31,587 nucleotides of DNA from NCBI GenBank assembly GCA_002314725.1, contig DCGV01000075.1:23667-55253 (forward strand), read 5' to 3'. Position 1 is the first letter of the stretch. Each line of letters starts with the position of its first letter. A model generated the notes under the pieces. That model was given only the letters and a program-made list of their open reading frames with translations, was not told the DNA's origin and did not search any database. This DNA is from Bacteroidales bacterium UBA1769 (GTDB lineage Bacteria; Bacteroidota; Bacteroidia; Bacteroidales; UBA932). Position numbers and translations under genes: made by a program. Positions 7,913 to 17,229 of this stretch are shown piece after piece.

Positions 7913-9190
7913 ATGAATGTACTTGTATTAGGATCAGGCGGACGTGAGCATGCATTAGCATGGAGAATTTCGAAGAGTTCAAAATTAGATAAACTATATT
8001 GTCTTCCCGGCAACCCTGGCACAGCATCAATTGCGACCAACATAGAAGGAAGCACATCTGATTTTCAATTAATCAACAATGAAATTGAAAAAAACAGCAT
8101 AGGCCTGGTTGTCATCGGACCAGAAAATCCTCTTGTAGAAGGCATCGTAAACTTCTTACATGAGAAACATCCCGATCTCTTGATTATTGGTCCAGATAAA
8201 AATGGGGCCCAATTGGAGGGTAGCAAGGATTTTGCCAAACAATTCATGAATAAATATGGCATTCCCACCGCTGCTTACAGAAGTTTCACCAAAGAGACAG
8301 AAACAGATGCTTTTCAGTTCTTGGATTCACTGAAAGCTCCATATGTCCTGAAAGCTGACGGATTAGCCGCTGGCAAAGGTGTAATAATAACAGAGAACTT
8401 GGACGCTGCCAAAAATGAACTTCACAATATGTTTGAAGGAAAATTCGGGGCTGCGGGCGGATGCGTTGTGATTGAGGAGTATCTCTCCGGCATAGAACTG
8501 TCTGTATTTGTTTTGACTGACGGCAAAGATTATCTGATACTTCCAGAAGCTAAAGATTATAAGAGAATTGGGGAACACGATACAGGATTGAATACAGGCG
8601 GCATGGGGTCTGTATCTCCGGTACCATTTGCAGACGAACAGTTCATGCATAAGGTTGAGGAGAGGATAATCAAGCCTACAATAAAAGGTATCAGCCAAGA
8701 AAAGATGGACTATAAAGGATTCATATTCATCGGGTTAATGAATTGCAACGGAGATCCATATGTAATAGAATACAATGTCCGTATGGGTGATCCTGAGACA
8801 GAGTCAGTAATGATGAGAATAGAGAGTGATTTCCTATGCCATCTTGTGGCTGCAGCATCCGACACCATTTCTCAAGAAAGAATCAAAGTCACAAAAGATA
8901 CAGCCGTTACAGTCATGGCTGTATCCGAAGGTTATCCGGAGAGTTATCAAAAAGGATTCCCTATTACTTTTTCAGAGAATAAATTGTGCGACAGTCAGAT
9001 GATATTCCATGCAGGAACCAAAGCCAAAAACGACCAGATTATCACAAATGGCGGAAGGGTACTGACAGCCAGTGTTTGCGGAGAATCAATTACATCAGCA
9101 AAGCAAATGGCATATAAGCTTTTGTCAACAATCTCTTTTGAGGGAATGTATTATAGAAGGGACATTACTGATGATGTTAATAGAATGTAG
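7913..9190 (+). CDS. purD: Phosphoribosylamine-glycine ligase (GAR synthetase)
   Basis: A 425-residue ATP-grasp enzyme that joins phosphoribosylamine and glycine in the second step of de novo purine synthesis. The N-terminal motif LGSGGREHALAW and GPENPLVEGI are characteristic; the ATP-grasp region follows (YVLKADGLAAGKGVII, EEYLSGIELSVF), with NTGGMGSVSP and the metal-binding YNVRMGDPETE. Full length, with no fusion to purM or purN. It follows a long, structured leader and is 5 bases upstream of a membrane-protein gene. No other purine gene is adjacent. Confidence 0.97.
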   Translation: MNVLVLGSGGREHALAWRISKSSKLDKLYCLPGNPGTASIATNIEGSTSDFQLINNEIEKNSIGLVVIGPENPLVEGIVNFLHEKHPDLLIIGPDKNGAQLEGSKDFAKQFMNKYGIPTAAYRSFTKETETDAFQFLDSLKAPYVLKADGLAAGKGVIITENLDAAKNELHNMFEGKFGAAGGCVVIEEYLSGIELSVFVLTDGKDYLILPEAKDYKRIGEHDTGLNTGGMGSVSPVPFADEQFMHKVEERIIKPTIKGISQEKMDYKGFIFIGLMNCNGDPYVIEYNVRMGDPETESVMMRIESDFLCHLVAAASDTISQERIKVTKDTAVTVMAVSEGYPESYQKGFPITFSENKLCDSQMIFHAGTKAKNDQIITNGGRVLTASVCGESITSAKQMAYKLLSTISFEGMYYRRDITDDVNRM

Positions 9191-9195
9191 AGTCA

Positions 9196-10185
9196 ATGCG
9201 TACTGATTCCTATCCGAGATATAATGGTTCGATATTATCTGTCATTGCAATAATCGCTCTTATTGCATCATATCTTTTTTTTCGACCAGAGCCATCCGTC
9301 AATAATTATTTCACACATTTTGCGCTGTTCAACTGTGATGAGATCCTTTTCAGTAACAATGCGCTCTCATTGGTATTAGGAATAACCTTCCTATTATTGA
9401 TTTCAATCTCAATACTCTACATCAGTACTTTTATTTATGGTCAAAACCCATTTACATCTCTATTATTCTTGGTGTTAGCGCTATCCAACCCATCATCTCT
9501 CTATTTCTCTCCTATCCATATAGTATCACTCCTTTTTTTGTGGGGAACCTTCCTATCGGTAATATACAAATTGGAAGATGGCAATAATAACGAGAGGATA
9601 TTCCTATCATTTTTCATCTACTCAATTGGCATATTATTCTTTCCACCGATGATCTGGTCTATTCCAGCATTGATAATAGTCAATATCAACTCAACAGATA
9701 ACAAACTAAAGTTTATATTTTCAATCATTATCGGCACTCTCACGCCTTTTGTCATATCTGCAGCCATCCAATATCTCATTGGAGGATGGGATCAGATGTC
9801 AATTTCGATACAATCTTATCTACAAGCCTTCATTGATTTGAAAGAGAGGCATATTGCAATGTCATCTCCATTAATTTGTAAACTTTTAATAATAACTATC
9901 TTGACTATTATTTCAATAGTTTATTGTATAAAAAACAGGATAAATTTTACAAAGAGCAAATCAACACTATTAAACAGATTATTCTTCTATGTAATCATTA
10001 CAATCTCAATAGTGTTAGTTTTTCTACAGAATGTCAACTATCCATTCGGAGTCCTATTATATGCCCCTATTTCATTCCTTCTTTTCGAAATCTCTGCAAT
10101 ATGGAATAAAAAGGGGTGGTTCTCTATCTACTATTCTCTGTTTTTGCTCCTGTTAATTATAGAACGTCTATCAATTATCTTGTGA
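9196..10185 (+). CDS. Multi-pass membrane protein of unknown function
   Basis: A 329-residue, strongly hydrophobic protein with about eight to ten predicted membrane segments, starting with SVIAIIALIASYLFF and ending in YYSLFLLLLIIERLSIIL. Charged residues are confined to short loops. I see no catalytic motif. The pattern resembles Bacteroidota membrane proteins of the DUF6427 kind, but that is a guess. The start is only 5 bases after purD, so it is probably co-transcribed; a perfect inverted repeat follows the stop. Confidence 0.7.
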   Translation: MRTDSYPRYNGSILSVIAIIALIASYLFFRPEPSVNNYFTHFALFNCDEILFSNNALSLVLGITFLLLISISILYISTFIYGQNPFTSLLFLVLALSNPSSLYFSPIHIVSLLFLWGTFLSVIYKLEDGNNNERIFLSFFIYSIGILFFPPMIWSIPALIIVNINSTDNKLKFIFSIIIGTLTPFVISAAIQYLIGGWDQMSISIQSYLQAFIDLKERHIAMSSPLICKLLIITILTIISIVYCIKNRINFTKSKSTLLNRLFFYVIITISIVLVFLQNVNYPFGVLLYAPISFLLFEISAIWNKKGWFSIYYSLFLLLLIIERLSIIL

Positions 10186-10193
10186 TAAGATGT

Positions 10194-10231
10194 TGTTTTG
10201 AAATAATTAATAGGTGAACCATTTCAAAACA
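10194..10231 (+). terminator. 11-bp inverted repeat, candidate terminator
   Basis: TGTTTTGAAAT and ATTTCAAAACA form a perfect 11-base-pair stem around a 16-base loop, beginning 8 bases after the membrane-protein stop. There is no T-tract, so it is not a textbook intrinsic terminator. It could instead be an operator for ftsY, because the right arm covers the expected -33 region of that gene. Confidence 0.45.
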
Positions 10232-10244
10232 GTCAGTAAATTAT

Positions 10245-10252
10245 TATCTTTG
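10245..10252 (+). promoter_or_regulatory. Candidate -7 box for ftsY
   Basis: TATCTTTG matches TAnnTTTG and ends 20 bases before the ftsY ATG. A TTTC at 10222-10225 sits 19 bases upstream, one mismatch from the -33 TTTG. Confidence 0.55.
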
Positions 10253-10272
10253 TAAGATTATTAAGAACGATT

Positions 10273-11280
10273 ATGGGAATTTTCGGAATATTTGGCAAAC
10301 AGAATCATCAAAACATTCAAAATCAAAAAGATACAGAAGAATCCAACCATCTTGTCAACCAAGAGGAGGAGACCTCTCTATCAGAAGGAATGCAGAAGAC
10401 AAAACGATCTTTGTTTGACAAATTGTCAAGAGCTATTGCCGGTCGGAGTATCGTAGATGACGACGTTCTCGATTCTATTGAAGAAGCATTATTATCATCT
10501 GATATCGGAGTAGATACCACTCAAACCATTATTGAAAGATTGGAAGATAGAGTAAAAAAGGATAAATATGTCTCTATTGACGAACTCAATGCCATGCTCT
10601 GTGAGGAGATTGAGGAAATCATCAAAGTTGCTGAAGGAAACAGTGTTGAACCTTTCGATTTCTCAAAGAAACCATACATAATTATGGTCGTCGGAGTCAA
10701 TGGAGTAGGAAAAACAACCACAATAGGAAAACTTGCTTCACAACTCAAGGATGCTGGCAAAAAGGTTGTCCTTGGCGCTGCCGATACATTCAGGGCAGCT
10801 GCAGTAGATCAGCTTGTCGTTTGGGCGGAAAGAGCCGGCGTTGACATAGTAAAACAGGAGATGGGTTCCGATCCAGCTTCAGTTGCATATGATACAGTCA
10901 AATCTGCAGTTGCAAAAGATGCTGATGTAGTAATAATTGATACTGCAGGGCGATTACACAATAAAGTCAATCTTATGAATGAATTGACAAAAATCAGGAA
11001 TGTAATGAGAAAAGTTGTACCTGATGCGCCTCATGAAGTTCTTCTTGTAATTGATGGATCAACCGGCCAGAATGCTTTCATCCAGGCTAAGGAATTCACC
11101 AAGGCTACTGACGTTACTGCACTTGCCGTAACCAAACTGGATGGATCTGCAAAAGGTGGAGTGGTTATTGGAATAAGTGACCAATTCCATATTCCAATCA
11201 AATTTATCGGAGTTGGAGAGAAAATCGGGGATCTCAAACTGTTCGAGAAGAAAGAGTTTGTCGAGTCTCTGTTCAAATAA
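10273..11280 (+). CDS. ftsY: Signal recognition particle receptor FtsY
   Basis: A 335-residue SRP GTPase that docks ribosome-SRP complexes at the inner membrane. After a short N-terminal region rich in polar and acidic residues (1-45), the N domain (~46-130) and G domain follow: P-loop GVNGVGKTTT (141-150), GAADTFRAAAVDQL (169-181), DTAGR (223-227) and TKLDGSAKGG. The acidic A domain is very short, as is common outside Enterobacteria. It has its own candidate promoter. As I recall, Bacteroidota usually place ftsY directly after rpmB-rpmG-DUF4295; here that block is 6 kb away on the other strand. Confidence 0.97.
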   Translation: MGIFGIFGKQNHQNIQNQKDTEESNHLVNQEEETSLSEGMQKTKRSLFDKLSRAIAGRSIVDDDVLDSIEEALLSSDIGVDTTQTIIERLEDRVKKDKYVSIDELNAMLCEEIEEIIKVAEGNSVEPFDFSKKPYIIMVVGVNGVGKTTTIGKLASQLKDAGKKVVLGAADTFRAAAVDQLVVWAERAGVDIVKQEMGSDPASVAYDTVKSAVAKDADVVIIDTAGRLHNKVNLMNELTKIRNVMRKVVPDAPHEVLLVIDGSTGQNAFIQAKEFTKATDVTALAVTKLDGSAKGGVVIGISDQFHIPIKFIGVGEKIGDLKLFEKKEFVESLFK

Positions 11281-11309
11281 GAATCGATAATATTTAAAAT
11301 TAAAATAAT

Positions 11310-13772
11310 ATGGTTGTATCTTACAATTGGTTGAAAGATTACCTCAAATTCAATCTAACAAGCGATGAGGTATCTTCTATTCTTACATCTACAGGACTTG
11401 AAGTTGAGCACGTCGAGTGTGTAGAGCAAATTCCTGGTGGACTTGCCGGTGTTGTGGTGGCTCATGTCGTTGAATGTGTAAATCACCCTGATTCGGATCA
11501 CCTTCACATCACAAAAGTAGATGCAGGTGACGGTGAACTTCTTCAGGTGGTATGTGGAGCACCCAATGTAGCTACCGGGCAAAAAGTGCTTTTAGCTACG
11601 ATAGGCACTTCACTACCTACGGACGACGGAAGTGAATTCAAGATCAAGAAGTCAAAAATTCGCGGTGTTGAGAGCTTCGGTATGCTTTGCGCAGAAGATG
11701 AACTTGGTCTTGGAGCTTCTCACGATGGAATTATGGTTCTTGATGCCAATGCCGTACCAGGAACAGCTGCAAAAGATTATCTTCAACTAAAGACAGATAC
11801 AGTATTTGAAATCGGTCTTACTCCAAACAGGGTTGATGGAGCATCTCACATAGGTGTGGCCCGTGACCTTTATGCATATTGCAAACTTAACAACATCCCT
11901 TGCGAATGGACTCTTCCTTGTGTAGATTCATTCAAAACAGGTGAAGGCAAGGCTATTCCTGTCAAGGTTGAAGCAGCCGACCTTGCACCAAGATATATCG
12001 GCATCACTATCAAAGATGTTAAAGTAGGACAATCTCCTGATTGGATGAAAGAGAGACTTCAGACAATTGGACAAAGACCAATTAACAATGTAGTAGATGT
12101 AACCAACTTCGTTTTAAACGAACTTGGCCACCCTCTTCATGCATTTGACGCAGCCAAGATAGATGGTCGAGAGGTTATCGTACGTAGAAGCACTCCTGAT
12201 TGTAAATTTATAACATTGGATGGAATTGAAAGAACACTTTGCAGCGATGACCTTGTTATTTGCAATAAGAAGGAACCAATGTGTATCGCAGGTGTATTTG
12301 GTGGTGCTGAATCAGGTGTTACAGAGAATACTAAAGAAATTTTCCTTGAAGCAGCATACTTCAACCCAGTTTCGATACGTAAGACTTCGAAACGTCAAAC
12401 ATTGAAAACAGATGCTTCATTCAGATATGAGCGTGGAATTGACCCAACTGTCACAATGTATGCCGCAAAAAGAGCAGCACTCCTAATCTGCGAACTTACC
12501 GGAGGAAAGATTGTTGGTGAACCACAAGAGTTCTGCCCTACCCCATTCAAAAAAGCAGAAGTTGAATTGAACTTCGCAAGAATGGAGAGACTTATCGGCA
12601 AAGAGATTGGATCAGACACAATCGTCAAAATACTTGATTACCTTGAATTCGAAGTATCTGACCTTACATCAGAAGGTTGCAAAGTCAAGGTTCCAGCATA
12701 CAGAGTTGATGTAACAAGAGAGTGTGACGTAGTCGAAGAGGTTTTGAGAATATACGGTTACAACAATATTGAACTTCCTGCAAACATGAAGGTTTCAATC
12801 AACCCTTCACTTCATCCAGATCCAGAAGTTGTCCGCGCTACCGTTTCAAACTTCTTCACAAACAAGGGTTTCCTTGAGATCATGAACAATTCACTTACAA
12901 AGAGTGACTATTATACAAATCTGAAGACATTCCCTGCAGAGAATCTTGCAATGGTTTACAACCCTCTTAGCCAGGATTTGAACTGTATGCGTCAGACATT
13001 GCTTTTGAATGCTCTTGAGGTTGTATCATACAACATCAACCGTCAGAGCAATGATCTGAAATTGTATGAGATAGGCAATGTTTATTCATTCCATCCAAAA
13101 GAGGGAGACGAAAACCCTGTAGGAAATCTAAAATCATACAAAGAGGAGCAGAGATTGTCAATAGTTGTAACCGGTCCAGGATCAAAATCTTGGAGAAACG
13201 AGCTATGTTCAGGTAATTATTTCTTATTGAAGGGATATCTTGAGCTACTTCTTCAAAGGTTCGGCTGTGATCCATACAAACAGCTTGAAACAGAAGCTGC
13301 TCCTTCAGACCTATTCTCTGAAGGTCTTGAGTATAAACTTCAAGGACGCCGTTTGGCAATCATGGGTACCATCAACCCAGCATTAGCAAAGAAATTCGGT
13401 ATAAAACAGCTGGTATTTGCAGCAGAAGTTTCATGGCCTGTATTCTTCGACCTTGTTAAACGCGATAAGGTTCTTTATTCAGAGCTTCCTAAATTCCCTG
13501 AGGTAAAACGAGACCTTGCAATCCTTATTGACGAATCCGTTTCATTTGCAGAGCTTCGCAAATGCGCTTTCCAGACAGAAAAAGGGCTTCTTAAGAGCGT
13601 AACACTGTTTGATGTATATAGAGGCAACAAGATAGCTGACGGCAAGAAACAGTATGCGATCAGTTTCACCCTACAGAATCCTGAACAAACATTGACAGAT
13701 TCCGCTGTTGAAAATGCAATGAACAAACTTCTAAGCACATTTGAAAAGAAGTTCGGCGCACAACTTCGCTAG
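11310..13772 (+). CDS. pheT: Phenylalanyl-tRNA synthetase beta subunit
   Basis: An 820-residue protein of normal length for PheT, which pairs with PheS to charge tRNA-Phe. Domain order is complete: N-terminal helix, EMAP-type tRNA-binding domain (~40-155, LEVEHVECVEQIPGGL to the CGAPN region), B3/B4 editing domain (~210-390), B5 (~400-480), a catalytic-like core, and a C-terminal anticodon-binding FDX-ACB domain (~725-820, starting near LPKFPEVKRDLAIL). pheS is not in the window. Leucine codons are strongly biased to CTT compared with neighbours, which may reflect high expression. It follows ftsY by 29 bases. Confidence 0.97.
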   Translation: MVVSYNWLKDYLKFNLTSDEVSSILTSTGLEVEHVECVEQIPGGLAGVVVAHVVECVNHPDSDHLHITKVDAGDGELLQVVCGAPNVATGQKVLLATIGTSLPTDDGSEFKIKKSKIRGVESFGMLCAEDELGLGASHDGIMVLDANAVPGTAAKDYLQLKTDTVFEIGLTPNRVDGASHIGVARDLYAYCKLNNIPCEWTLPCVDSFKTGEGKAIPVKVEAADLAPRYIGITIKDVKVGQSPDWMKERLQTIGQRPINNVVDVTNFVLNELGHPLHAFDAAKIDGREVIVRRSTPDCKFITLDGIERTLCSDDLVICNKKEPMCIAGVFGGAESGVTENTKEIFLEAAYFNPVSIRKTSKRQTLKTDASFRYERGIDPTVTMYAAKRAALLICELTGGKIVGEPQEFCPTPFKKAEVELNFARMERLIGKEIGSDTIVKILDYLEFEVSDLTSEGCKVKVPAYRVDVTRECDVVEEVLRIYGYNNIELPANMKVSINPSLHPDPEVVRATVSNFFTNKGFLEIMNNSLTKSDYYTNLKTFPAENLAMVYNPLSQDLNCMRQTLLLNALEVVSYNINRQSNDLKLYEIGNVYSFHPKEGDENPVGNLKSYKEEQRLSIVVTGPGSKSWRNELCSGNYFLLKGYLELLLQRFGCDPYKQLETEAAPSDLFSEGLEYKLQGRRLAIMGTINPALAKKFGIKQLVFAAEVSWPVFFDLVKRDKVLYSELPKFPEVKRDLAILIDESVSFAELRKCAFQTEKGLLKSVTLFDVYRGNKIADGKKQYAISFTLQNPEQTLTDSAVENAMNKLLSTFEKKFGAQLR

Positions 13773-13781
13773 TTAAGAGAG

Positions 13782-13817
13782 AAAAAAAGTGTTTCTTTAA
13801 TGAAACCAACTTCTTTT
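13782..13817 (+). terminator. Candidate imperfect terminator after pheT
   Basis: AAAAAAAGT-GTTTC pairs with GAAAC-(CA)-ACTTCTTTT around a TTTAAT loop, with one mismatch and a two-base bulge. The right arm ends in TTTT. It could end or attenuate pheT transcription just before the transporter operon. No TAnnTTTG box was seen in this gap. Confidence 0.4.
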
Positions 13818-13821
13818 AAAT

Positions 13822-16020
13822 ATGGAAAAGAAATTACTACAAATTGCTGTTTGTCTAATGATACTTATCTCTGGTTGTACATCCACAGATAAGGAGAGTA
13901 TCATGACTAATGACACAGACCTTAACGGACGAACAGTTGTTATGCAGAATGGCAGTTTGTACGGTATATTCACCCCATCCATATATCCAGACAGCAAGTG
14001 TGTATATGTCGACACACATACAGATATCCCAGTAGCAGTAGAAAAGAATAAGGCCGAGGCCGGACTAGTATCGGCTTTGGTTTGGGAGGACATTAAGACA
14101 TATTATCCAGATCTTACTGAAATCGATAATCAAATACCGGCTACACCTCTTGCATTTGGCTTCAGAAAAGATGAAAAAGAGTTGAGAGAAAAATTCAATC
14201 ATTTCCTTAATCAGTTCCTGAATTCAGATGAATTTGACAATATGGTTCATGGATGGAGATACAACTCAGATTCCATGGAACTTGCCAAGACAGAGAATTG
14301 TACTGGCGGGGTTCTTAGATGCGCAGTATCTGCAGATATGTTTCCATATGATTTCATCAAAGATGGGAAAGTTGTCGGTATCGAAGTGGATATCCTTTCA
14401 AGATTTGCTCAAAGTGTCAATATGGACTATGAGATTATCACTATGAATTTCGCATCTCTGATACCACATCTGGCATCAGGCAAATCAGATATCGCCTTCA
14501 GTATGATGAGTATCTCTGAAGAGAGAGCGAAAAGTATTGACTTCAGTTCTCCGTGGATAATGGAACCATGTGTCTGCATCGTAAAGAAATCCACTGTTAA
14601 CAACAAATCCGAAATCACTTCATTGGAAGATATGGCCAATCACAAGATTGGCGTAATGAGCGGCACTTTACAAGAGATTTATGCACACAGCGTAAAAGAC
14701 TGTAAAGTGAAAATCATGGAATCTATTTCAGATTGTTACATTGCACTTTCAAAGGGTAAAATTGATGGATTGCTGACATCCAGTATATCATTCCCAGCTG
14801 AAAAAAGAAACTTTACAGACGTCATTTCAATTTGCGATACACTTTCTCCATATCCTCTTGGAGTAATATTCAACAAAAAAAATGTTGACCTTTTGGAAAA
14901 GTACAATGCTTTTCAAAAAGAATACATCAAGACGGACATATATAAAACTTCATTGGAAGAGTGGAATGATCCTGAAACGGACAGAGAGATGCCCGTATTC
15001 AGCGATGATGATATGAACTATGGAACTTTGGTTCTTGCCGTTGCTCCTGTTCTACCTCCTTATGACTTCATAAAAGATGGAAAGGTAGTCGGAATAGAGC
15101 CTGAAATGATCTCATATTTTGCAAAATCCATTGGGATGAGACTCGAAATCGTTGATATGAATTTCTCTGCAATCATACCATATGTCAATAGTGGTAAAGC
15201 TGATATCGGGACTTGTTGTGCCTGTATCACGCCAGAGAGAATGGAGAGCGTTAATTTTGCAAACAGTTGGGGAGATGAAACGTCGGTACTTGTAACCTCC
15301 TCAAATCCCATCAAAGGTAAAAAATCAATAATTGAAAGAGCTATAAACAGTTTCAAAAAGAACTTTTTTGTAGAGCAGAGGTACAAATTGATACTGAAAG
15401 GTCTTACAAACACTCTAACCATATCATTCATTTCAATCCTGTTGGGGACAATCCTCGGTATATTGATATGTTTGGGGCAATTGAAAGGAGGAGTAGTATT
15501 AAGAAAGTCTTTTAATCTATACGTCACATTCATGCGATGTATGCCTCAAGTTCTATTGTTGATGATTATGTATTACCTAGTCTTCGCCAATTCATCCATT
15601 CAAGCTCTATGGGTTGCAATTATTGCTTTTGCATTATGTTTTGGTGCATATACCAGTGTAATATTCAAATCATCAATCGAAAGTATTGACAAGGGACAGA
15701 ACGAAGCTGGCCTCGCTATGGGATTCTCCCCTATCAGGACATTCTTTCTTCTAATTCTCCCTCAAGGCATCCGTAGGGCTCTTCCGGTATTCACCAACGA
15801 ATCTATTGGGTTGGTGAAGGCGACATCAATTGTTGGATATATTTCGGTTTTTGATATAACACGTGCCGGAGATATCATCCGTAGTCGTACATACGAAGCT
15901 TTTGCACCGTTAATAATTGTCACAATATTCTATTTCCTTGTAATATGGCTTATTACATTGATTTTGAAATATGCTGAACAGAAATCACAACCCGTAAGAA
16001 GGAAATACTCCAAAAGGTAG
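13822..16020 (+). CDS. Amino-acid ABC transporter: solute-binding lobes fused to permease
   Basis: A 732-residue fusion of periplasmic and membrane parts of a polar-amino-acid (PAAT, HisM/GlnP type) importer. It begins with a lipobox (LISGC, Cys19). Residues ~34-146 resemble lobe 2 of an SBP_bac_3 solute-binding protein with no preceding lobe 1; ~164-384 form a complete lobe 1-lobe 2 domain; ~400-496 are lobe 1 only. PYDFIKDGKVVGIE occurs identically at 175-188 and 413-426, so the two lobe-1 units arose by duplication. Residues ~520-720 are the permease, with about five membrane segments and the EAA loop EAGLAMGFSPIRTFFLLILPQ (628-648) that contacts the ATPase. The ATPase gene follows 3 bases later. 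Substrate is unknown; an amino acid is inferred from family. The unpaired lobes might complement each other. Confidence 0.9.
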   Translation: MEKKLLQIAVCLMILISGCTSTDKESIMTNDTDLNGRTVVMQNGSLYGIFTPSIYPDSKCVYVDTHTDIPVAVEKNKAEAGLVSALVWEDIKTYYPDLTEIDNQIPATPLAFGFRKDEKELREKFNHFLNQFLNSDEFDNMVHGWRYNSDSMELAKTENCTGGVLRCAVSADMFPYDFIKDGKVVGIEVDILSRFAQSVNMDYEIITMNFASLIPHLASGKSDIAFSMMSISEERAKSIDFSSPWIMEPCVCIVKKSTVNNKSEITSLEDMANHKIGVMSGTLQEIYAHSVKDCKVKIMESISDCYIALSKGKIDGLLTSSISFPAEKRNFTDVISICDTLSPYPLGVIFNKKNVDLLEKYNAFQKEYIKTDIYKTSLEEWNDPETDREMPVFSDDDMNYGTLVLAVAPVLPPYDFIKDGKVVGIEPEMISYFAKSIGMRLEIVDMNFSAIIPYVNSGKADIGTCCACITPERMESVNFANSWGDETSVLVTSSNPIKGKKSIIERAINSFKKNFFVEQRYKLILKGLTNTLTISFISILLGTILGILICLGQLKGGVVLRKSFNLYVTFMRCMPQVLLLMIMYYLVFANSSIQALWVAIIAFALCFGAYTSVIFKSSIESIDKGQNEAGLAMGFSPIRTFFLLILPQGIRRALPVFTNESIGLVKATSIVGYISVFDITRAGDIIRSRTYEAFAPLIIVTIFYFLVIWLITLILKYAEQKSQPVRRKYSKR

Positions 16021-16023
16021 ATT

Positions 16024-17160
16024 ATGATACACATTGAACATTTAACAAAGAGATATGGCAACAGTGAGATTCTCAAAGACGTCAATGCTGTTGTCAACAA
16101 GGGTGATATCATATCTATCATCGGCCCATCCGGCACAGGAAAGAGTACTCTGCTACGTTGTATCAATATGCTCGAACACCCAACATCAGGTAAAATCATA
16201 ATCAACGGAGTAGATGTAACCGATCCAAAGAGCAATATTTCAATGATAAGAAAAAAGGTTGGGATGGTTTTCCAAAGCTACAATCTTTTCGACCATCTCT
16301 CAGTCATAGACAATCTTATGATTGGACCTATCAAACTTTTAGGAATGAGTGCCGCAGATGCTGAAAAACGAGCTCTTTTACTTCTTTCTCAGGTAGGTAT
16401 GTTGGAAAGGGTCGAGGCCTTCCCTTCTGAACTAAGCGGAGGCCAGAAACAACGTGTCGCCATAGCAAGGACACTTTCTATGAATCCAGACATAGTTCTA
16501 TTAGATGAGCCGACATCTGCGTTGGATCCTCACTCTGTATCGGAAGTTCTCAGCGTAATACGAGATATAGCAAAGAACGGGATTACAATGATGATTGTAA
16601 CACACGAGATGAAATTCGCAAAGAATGTTTCAAACAGAATCTTTTATCTCGACCAAGGAGTGATATATGAAGAGGGTTCACCTGAGCAGATCTTTTACAA
16701 TCCGCAAAAAGAATTGACCAGAAATTTCATCAATAGGACACACAACTTCGAATACCACATTTCTGACCACTCTTTCGACAACTATGGTCTCATCAGTAAA
16801 GTTATCGCATTCTGCATTCATTATGGATTTAAAGGTTCTCAAATCGACAGAATTTGCCATATCGTGGAGGAGACAGTGAATCTTTGCTTCCTCTCTGAAT
16901 CTGGTAATAGAAATGATATTATTAGAACTGATGGTGGTATTGATATATTGATATCATATTCAGAGGAGAGGGATTTGACAGATTATTATATTTATGCCCC
17001 GGAAAGACTTGAAACTATAATCAACAACGATGCTGATAAGGAGAGGTTATCCAAATCAATAATAGGCGGAATAAGCCAAAACTACAAAGAATCTGTTCAG
17101 TCAGGTAAAATTGAACTTTATATCAAAGTAGGTCCATATGATGCCTCACCTTATCACTGA
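16024..17160 (+). CDS. Amino-acid ABC transporter ATPase with extra C-terminal domain
   Basis: A 378-residue GlnQ/HisP-like ATPase. Residues ~1-242 are a complete ABC domain: Walker A GPSGTGKS (34-41), Q-loop Gln84 in VFQSYNLF, signature LSGGQ (137-141), Walker B IVLLDE (157-162) and switch His194. Typical family members stop at about 240-250 residues. Here ~135 more follow: a short strand, a long helix containing ICHIVEETVNLC, then beta-hairpin-like segments (GGIDILISY, DYYIYAP). The EExxN pattern in that helix resembles the N-box of GHKL (RsbW-like) ATPases, but later nucleotide-binding boxes are not evident, so this is only a suggestion. The extension may be regulatory. The gene is 3 bases downstream of the permease fusion and ends at a strong terminator. 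Confidence 0.93.
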   Translation: MIHIEHLTKRYGNSEILKDVNAVVNKGDIISIIGPSGTGKSTLLRCINMLEHPTSGKIIINGVDVTDPKSNISMIRKKVGMVFQSYNLFDHLSVIDNLMIGPIKLLGMSAADAEKRALLLLSQVGMLERVEAFPSELSGGQKQRVAIARTLSMNPDIVLLDEPTSALDPHSVSEVLSVIRDIAKNGITMMIVTHEMKFAKNVSNRIFYLDQGVIYEEGSPEQIFYNPQKELTRNFINRTHNFEYHISDHSFDNYGLISKVIAFCIHYGFKGSQIDRICHIVEETVNLCFLSESGNRNDIIRTDGGIDILISYSEERDLTDYYIYAPERLETIINNDADKERLSKSIIGGISQNYKESVQSGKIELYIKVGPYDASPYH

Positions 17161-17175
17161 TGATAAAGTAATAAT

Positions 17176-17210
17176 AAAAAAAGCTTCATCTTTTTGATGA
17201 AGCTTTTTTT
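17176..17210. terminator. Strong bidirectional intrinsic terminator
   Basis: AAAAAAAGCTTCATC and GATGAAGCTTTTTTT form a perfect 15-base-pair stem around a five-T loop. The stem ends in seven Ts on either strand, so it serves both the rightward ABC transporter operon (stop at 17160) and the leftward ribosomal operon (last stop at 17230). Confidence 0.92.
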
Positions 17211-17229
17211 ATTGTATCACACGACCTTA

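Noticed and set aside
7749..8057. A 102-residue open frame on the minus strand across the purD leader
   Set aside because: It runs antisense into purD, has no recognisable family, no start signal, and the leader is dominated by hairpins and repeats.
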